Below, piece by piece: positions 57,901 through 64,000 of a stretch of DNA of 64,000 nucleotides (position 1 is the stretch's first letter; every line of letters starts with the position of its first letter). Origin of the DNA: Lactifluus volemus (taxonomy: Eukaryota; Basidiomycota; Agaricomycetes; Russulales; Russulaceae); NCBI GenBank assembly GCA_022376515.1, contig WTXI01000024.1, forward strand, positions 62,001-126,000. Direction: 5' to 3'. A program made the position numbers and the translations under genes. The notes beneath the pieces are model-generated. The model searched no databases, was not told the origin of the DNA, and saw only the letters and a program-made list of their open reading frames with translations.

Positions 57901-58663
57901 ACGGGCCTGAGTCGCAAACAGTTTTCGTCGCATTCTCATGCGCGTTCTTGATTAAAGTGCATTTTTTCCTTTCTCACCTCTGCTCTTACGTGTTCGACTA
58001 ATAGATTATTAGTTGCTCCAACCGAAATATGCGTCCTATATATCGCCAGAGCAACGTGTCGAGATTATCCGGATAGTGGAACGCGCCGTGGAGTTTCTGG
58101 GCTCTGCCGATATAGGTGTAGATGACCATCACGGTCCTCGGCTCTATTCCCGTTTCATTGGCGGCCTCCTCGAACGCGTGAAATCTCCACCGACCAAGCC
58201 ACCTCGGTCGTCTCGGTCAAAACGAAAGAATCCAGAGTTTTCGGCCACCCTACACCCGACTACCTTGTCTCCTGTATCAGCACAACCCCCTCTCAACTAC
58301 TTTGAACCACTTCCAGCGCGGACTACCACACCGTTCGACCACTTTGCATGGCCAACTGACGCCGATCCGTTGGCTGGAGGTGCTAGTGAAGGCTCGGCTC
58401 TCGGTCTGACGGCAACTGAATTCTTCTATGCGCCTTTGCCTTATGACAGTGACTTGGTCGAGTCCATGCAGTCGTTGTCATCCCTATCCGAGATGAGTGA
58501 TACCATGCTACCAGGTACGCATGCGCACAGGTATCACAAATCTTTTTCAATCATCCTGACGCGGTTCCGTTTTTTCTCAGGGTTTGGATGGATGAAACAG
58601 ATGCCACCCGTAAATTTCCATCAGTATGAACAGCAGCAGATGAATGGCGTGTATTATTCGTGA
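54952..58663 (+). CDS. Zn2Cys6 transcription factor with fungal-specific middle homology domain
   Basis: Long multi-exon gene starting MSAKDPHSYNTQQEQWAALQ. A Gln/Pro/Ser-rich N-terminus leads to a binuclear zinc cluster that crosses an intron: CARCRGLK, then VRCQFRDDNDTCDRCIKASQ and EC, giving C-x2-C-x6-C-x8-C-x2-C-x6-C. The basic GRKQRRPPP follows, and a coiled coil (KRELLLNKIHDQATQIKDLM) is next, as in Gal4-type dimers. The middle homology region (PF04082 type) has LFKIYFDWMNISVSLLDP, LYARQEAAGAFLVGPKRVET, AFYLLSLYP, IYLGQAVRVAQDMNLHHP and MLNRTRAWLNVFNLDRSLGS. The C-terminal part is Pro/Ser-rich and acidic, ending NGVYYS. One frame break at 55231-55233 (CCC where CCCC is needed) separates the start from HPGYAAGHQQSQHDY. 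Target genes are unknown; the neighbouring oxidoreductase and sugar transporter are possible but unproven candidates. Confidence 0.88.
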
Positions 58664-60029
58664 GGGTTTTTGTTTCAGGGGGGCATCGTATCTTTCCTGT
58701 TTGCTTTTTTCAGTACGTTAGTGTGTGATTAATCATTTTGGTCCCATCACTAGTTACATCTGAGTTGTAAACACGTATGGGCCAAGAGGACAATCAGATC
58801 TATATATTTCTAATCGTCTCTGGGTCTTAGGTCCGGGTCAAGGGATTCTCGTCGTCACCATCGATCAACAAAGATAATCTCCTGCAAGTACGGCTAGTCT
58901 GGCATCGGGAGACACAGACCTGGGCGAAAGCAATGCCGCGTTGATGACGATCATATGAGTACTTTCGATTGGCATTGTTTCGGACTTATCCGAGTCAACA
59001 CGTGCCGACGACGGACCGATTTGTAGACTCAACGACAACATTTTCGTCAAGGGGGTAATATGATACCCCCTTGACGACAATGTATAGTAGAGGTCTCAAG
59101 CTCTCTCTGCATTTATAACCTCGTCGCGGGACCTTCAGCGTCCTGTCGACCGTGTTCCAATCCTTCCACAACTCCCGGTCCCCAACCTTTACCAGAGCTG
59201 ATTTTCGTTTGGAAGACGATGCGTACAAGTGGGAGAGGGAGGGGGGGAAGGGGCCCTGGAGGTCTGCGCTGCAGAAAAGGAAGCAGTACCAAGTGGGCTG
59301 ACGAGTTGGAAAGAGGTCTTGGTCTTGGTCTTGCTTGGACTTGGCGGGCAGTGTCACAGAAACGTCTGCATGGCAAGTCTGCAAATTTGGTCATTGCCAC
59401 TTGATCAATCGCATGTATGCGAAAAGCTCTTAATAGATCCTTTCCTTGTAATTGGCTGGGTGATAATATATGGCTGAAGATAACCTACTGCCACGAATGC
59501 TCGCTTGCCTTTGTTAATACATCCAATGACATCTTAGAGCATGTCCTTGGTGAACCTATCATCCCCGAACCCCATAAAAATAATTCCCTGGAATGTTGAC
59601 ATGGCTCGCATCTAGGCACCCACCACCTAGAATTGAAGGATACTAGCTTGGCCCGGTCGTCAGGAAACTACGTCTTGTTTTCGTCCCAACTCGTTCCATG
59701 TGAGAAGGAAGTATAGTACTCGTATAGTTAAACTGTTTCTGACGCGTGCGTGACCCCCATCTCTGACGATTCTGGTTTCAAGAGACGATTGTTAAGGATT
59801 TAAACTACTTGTCGAGCAACGGTTGGGAAACACGGGGCGCGCCGCGTGAGTTTGTTACCCCGAACCGACGCACGCCGACACTCCCACCGCTGCTCGCCTG
59901 TGAAGTTATCATTCCATCACAACTAACTTACAACTCGTTTACATGACGTAGCCTTAAATAGAACAATTTCACTGACTTGCACACATTTCTGCATGCCTCT
60001 GCTCTTCCCTCCCTGCTGATGCCTGCACT
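58664..60029. other. 1.4-kb intergenic region
   Basis: Between the convergent 3' ends of the Zn2Cys6 and helicase genes. Short open frames have no recognised features. A strong inverted repeat is at 59038-59083. Otherwise nothing was seen. Confidence 0.45.
59038..59083. repeat. 20-bp inverted repeat with 6-nt loop
   Basis: The arm 59038-59057 (ACATTTTCGTCAAGGGGGTA) pairs with 59064-59083 with one mismatch; the inner 13 bp, CGTCAAGGGGGTA, match perfectly. The spacer is ATATGA. It could form a stable hairpin in RNA or a cruciform in DNA and lies between two convergent genes. Confidence 0.75.
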
Positions 60030-63000
60030 TTAATCAAATTTCCCATCTTCCAAATTCTGCTGAGTGAGCCAAGCACCATGCTGATTTCCCAGCTCTATGG
60101 CCATCTTTCCAACCAGTAAGTTGGCTCCCCTACCTTCGAGGAAGGCCTTGCTCGACACAATGTACATGTGGCGTTTGCACCGTGTAAGCATGACATTTGT
60201 GCGCTGCCAACTCTTCAAAAACCCGATTTTTCTTGTGCGGACTAGGGAGATAACGATTACTTCGTCTTCGTTTCCTGTTTGTGTGTGTTAGGTGTGAGCG
60301 ATCCACGATGCGCGAGGGCAAGACTCGGACAAACCTTGAAAAGCATCAACATTGAAGCACTTGTCATGCCAGTTGAGCTCCTTCGCTTCGAGTGCCTCTT
60401 CAATAGCCCTTCTCTGTGCTTCGTATGGAGTGATAATCCTGTATGGTATATCCTCATCCTGGAGGTGCCGAGCGAGAAGTACAACAGCCTTGACTTCCTG
60501 CTGGTTCTGAAAGCGCCATTAGCAGCGCATTTCTGAGAGTGCGAGCGCAGCACTCACGAATGAGCCCGTTCCGCCTCGGCCCACTGGCACTTGCTCGCGA
60601 CCATGTACATCGACAAAATGGCATGCAATGATGCCCAACCTTACACGATGATGGGGATTTGACTTGAGTCGTCCATCATAGACATGGCGAGATATAAAGT
60701 CACCAATTTGGGGTGGCATACGATCTTAAATGCTCGGTCAATAAGTGGTGTGTTTTGACGACTGGCAGAAATTGGAGGCTCACATTGGGTATCTAAAAAG
60801 GAGACTGAGCTTCTCAGATGACCCCGCTCGAAGATACTTTCCAAGTCCCGAAGAGTGTCTTGATCGTGGGGTGGTACTTGAAACGAGGTCAGTCCCGGGC
60901 TGCCAGTGAGTAGAGGGACGACATAACAATACCTACATTGCTTATTGTCTCCGATAAAGCATAGTTTTCGCAAAGTACGGCCGAACCCGTTGAATAATGG
61001 GATATACTGACTAACCTCGATTTGGCTTGCCTCATCAATGATAACATTGATGACGGGGACTGCCTGGGTCAGTCCAAGATCCTGCACTTTCGGGTTTGAC
61101 AGCATGTCCAGTGTGCAGAGTATAACTTGTGAGCCTTTCAAAACCTTTTCCAGGGCACCCTTCCTGGATAGGTTACCGGGGAGAATGACGTTGCTTTCGA
61201 TTTCTTCATACAGGTGCTCATGCCTATAAATGAGCCAAAACACCAACGCCTCAACAAAGTATTTACTCACCATTGAGAATAAAAACTTCGGGAGATTAGA
61301 AGCTTGAAACTGAGAAATCCGAGCTTGGCTAACTTCTCAGCTATGGCTTTGACAGCAAAATTCGACTGAGCCATTAGCCAGATGCCTCTTTTTCCAGCTT
61401 TGATAGCAGACATAACATAGGTGGCAACAACGGTCGTCTTTCCTGTGCCAGGAGGGCCTTGAACAAAGGAGATACAGGTGTCAAGCGACTGGGAAAGCAT
61501 GGCAGCAAGCGCCGATCTCTGAGAGTCGTTCAAAGGGGCATCAGGGTGCTCAGAAATTTCTATAGCGGGATCATCAGGGGGTGGAGAGAAAGACTCTGGC
61601 CAACAGACAGGTTGAGAAGGACACCAGACGGCCTGTATCCAGTGATTGTCAAAAATGGGCAAAGACCTCTGTAGCATACGCAAGATGGCATGATTGCGCT
61701 TCGTCTCGGCCCAAGTGGAAGCAACTCTCCCAATAGATGCAATAGACGTTATGATTTGATCCTCCAGGTTGTGCTCCACACCTATTCGGGCCTCGCTACC
61801 ATGGACAGTGACGGCTTCACCAGTGATGGAGAGTGATGCAGAAGAGCCCAAGGCCACAGTGAGTTGTACCTAGATAAGGAGGCTTAAAATAATCCACTGG
61901 TTACGTTGTTGAATGCTTACTAATGTGTTAGTGGTTATACGATTTGAGTAGTTCTGATATTCTGCAACCACTTGCCCGGTTGTGGAGTCCCAGGAGGCTT
62001 TGGCATCATGAGCCGTGAGCCGGGGTTTCCGGAGGTCTTGTCGCAGTATGTCATATGCTACTTTTTGTAGAAATTCGAGTTCCTTAGTAAGGAGCGTAGT
62101 GAGAACTCACGTGTAACAAATCCGACAAAGTGAACTCACATGTTCGGAAAAGACTCTCATATCCACTTTTGGGGCTGCGGAGAACATATCTTTGACGTTG
62201 CCGAGATCATACTGCCCAAGATAATGACATAACCACGCCCTCTGCACTAGTGCAATTAAGTCGTCCTTTTCAAGTTGCTTGTCGGACTTGCTTTCAAAAG
62301 CGCTAGCGATGTTCTCTACCCAGAAGGAGGATCTATCATCGATGATAAACTTTACGGAGTCGATGACATCCCGGCTAGTGACAGCCTGAGGGAGAGCAGA
62401 TTGTATATCAATCGCATTGGCGAGATGAACGTTGTAATGGAGGTGCAAAGAAAGAGCAAGTGGTGCAAGATCAAAGGCGTAATGGGTGTTGTGGGGGTTA
62501 CAAAGGAGCTCTTCGAGTCTATTGTGGCGCTCTCTGATCTGTCTCTGATTGCCACTCGAATTGCTATTGCGATCAACCTTTGAACTACGAAACTTGATGA
62601 TAAGCGCGCGAGTGCCGAATACACAGGCAAGAGCTGGCAAGCCACCGTACTGGGAGTAAGCCGGGGAGATGCCCACGGAACGGGGAGAGTTCGAGTCGGG
62701 GCCCACAAGCCACTGGAGGTCGGTGGTTTCGAGGTCCTTGTCGTGCACGATACGAGGATCGATGTTATCGATAGGCTCGTCAATAAGGTTCTGACTGATT
62801 GGCCAGGGCATCACGACTGAAGGAGGAATGAGTGAGTCGTGAGCAATCCTGGTAGTGGATAGGTGGAATTCAGTGCCAAACGGCGAAGGATAGACTTGGA
62901 AGTTCTGTGGGTAACTGTCGTGGTAGCAAGGAAAGACGACTGCGCAATCGATGGGATGAAGCGTGCGAAGGGACTCGTGGCTTAGTTGATGTCTAGGCCT

Positions 63001-63633
63001 ATTGCCGCCGGGGCATCGTAGCCAGCAAGGAAGTGGAGATAGGGATTCTTTATTCGACCTTGCACCGCCAATCACGAGACCTGTCCAAATGGGTACACTG
63101 ATCCCTCACTGGCAGAGGCTAGGATCCCTGCGTGGATGGTACCAAGGATTTTACAAAACTCACCTTCGCTGACATCCGAGTACCAGAGGGATACCCTCCG
63201 AGTGCACTACGAGTGCTGTCATGCTGTCTGTTCTCAGGTCTCATTACAGGTACCGGGAGAAGTGGACTGTGCCTTATTGATACGGAAGTTCGACTGGCAT
63301 GAAGCCCCGTCGTATCTGAACGTCTAAGATGATGCTAGCTCATTGAGTCCCACCTTCGAGTGAGCCTCCTAGCTTACTCACTGCAAGATACGCACCACCA
63401 CAAATATGCATCGTCTGTCAATGCGATGGACGCCATGGTTTATCTCAGCCATTTCCAGTACGCCAATCCAATGGTTGGCAGGCACATTAGAATAAAACCT
63501 GCACCATTGCAAGCCCTAGTCGAAATGGAATGGCAACGTGAGCAAGTAAATAGGCATTAGAAATTGGAAAGTCGGTTGGTTAACTAACCTCGTCAATTGG
63601 CGGGGTTGAGTCAAAGGTGTCCACGCAAAACAT
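60030..63633 (-). CDS. Superfamily-1 (UPF1/SEN1-like) helicase with upstream exonuclease-like region
   Basis: A long multi-exon gene on the minus strand with stop at 60030. Helicase motifs are in order: FVQGPPGTGKTTVVATYV (Walker A), WLMAQSNFAVKAIAEKL, VIIDEASQIEVSQYI (Walker B, DEAS), LCFIGDNKQ, YRMPPQIGDFISRHVYD, and, in the final exons, GNEDEVIVISLVRTRK and RTNVMLTRCKRHMYIV. That is the UPF1-like group, 5'-3' RNA/DNA helicases. The upstream coding region (about 62107-63075) includes IIKFRSSK, HYAFDLAPLALSLHLHYN and AIDIQSALPQAV, which resembles the Asp motifs of a DEDD 3'-5' exonuclease, and IRERHNRLEELL. First exons are uncertain; a candidate start is ATG 63633 (MFCVDTFDSTPPIDEG). No frame break was identified in the helicase core. 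Confidence 0.8.
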
Positions 63634-63950
63634 GAGATTCTAGGACCTGGTAGGCTCCCCTAGCTCGGCCTTGGAGCCGACTAGTTCCCCTTCCTGTCAA
63701 GAATCATCTCGACCCTATTAACGTTTACGAGAGTGCCCACGTGGATCAAACAGGTAGAAGTGTGAAGCCCATTAAGATATGGTGACGTGAAAATGTCCTC
63801 AGATTCGTGTTTTAAACTTAAGTTGTCATTTCACTGGGGTCGACTCAAAATGCGATTGGCCGCTGACCGCGTTCTCAGGGCTGACAACGCGGTATGAATC
63901 GGCCCGGACCGCCTCGCTCTCATCAACCACGATTTCACCGACAAGCTCTC

Positions 63951-64000
63951 ATGGCGACTCCCTTGTTAATCGGGATTGGTGCCATTGCCGCTGGTTTGGC
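63951..64000 (+). CDS. TIM14/PAM18-like DnaJ protein, first codons only (truncated by window edge)
   Basis: ATG at 63951 opens MATPLLIGIGAIAAGLA before the window ends. A short N-terminus directly followed by a hydrophobic Gly/Ala/Ile-rich segment is what fungal Pam18/Tim14 proteins show: one inner-membrane span before a DnaJ domain that stimulates mtHsp70 in the import motor. Only 16 codons are visible, so this remains a suggestion. Confidence 0.45.
   Translation, partial: MATPLLIGIGAIAAGL

Overview
This window is nuclear DNA from a filamentous basidiomycete, most likely an Agaricomycete. The evidence is the dense, multi-exon gene structure with roughly 45-70 bp GT-AG introns, tight gene spacing on both strands, and the gene families: an atypical G-protein alpha subunit, a fungal Zn2Cys6 regulator, BSD2-, SLX8-, ASA1- and TAN1-type proteins, and lineage-restricted proteins. 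I saw no rRNA, tRNA, CRISPR array or bacterial operon structure.

Layout. 1-17.5 kb is gene-dense housekeeping DNA: a truncated BSD2-like gene (-), a C3HC zinc-finger mRNA-export/ubiquitin-type gene (-), an unknown membrane protein (+), a long helical-repeat (PPR-like) gene (-), ribosomal protein P0 (+), trehalose-6-phosphate synthase (+), a damaged HD-domain phosphohydrolase (-), an SLX8-like RING protein (-), a KE4-type ZIP zinc transporter (+) and a diphosphoinositol-polyphosphate Nudix hydrolase (+). 17.5-35.4 kb is an accessory, gene-poor stretch. It holds two inverted paralogues with an apparent RNase-H-like fold on either side of a bHLH gene, then a diverged ~1.9 kb tandem duplication carrying small secreted-protein genes, a CFEM-like secreted protein and another small secreted protein. 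35.4-58.7 kb returns to conserved genes: TAN1, capping protein beta, a PPIL3-type cyclophilin, G-alpha, ASA1, an SH3 membrane protein, an MFS sugar transporter, a serine-rich single-pass membrane protein, an NmrA/epimerase-like oxidoreductase and a Zn2Cys6 transcription factor. 58.7-64 kb holds a UPF1-like superfamily-1 helicase with an upstream exonuclease-like region, and the first codons of a TIM14/PAM18-like gene.

The genes do not form one pathway. Several concern translation and RNA (P0, TAN1, C3HC protein, helicase), stress and carbon metabolism (TPS1, sugar transporter), signalling (G-alpha, DIPP) and secretion or cell-surface functions (secreted-peptide island, CFEM, SH3 and Ser-rich membrane proteins).

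A caution for readers: at least eight conserved genes show single-base frame breaks, most explained by a one-base change in a short homopolymer, usually CCC read as CC. This looks like residual assembly error rather than mass pseudogenisation, so broken frames should be judged with that in mind. Exon limits given here come from reading frames, splice consensus and family resemblance only.
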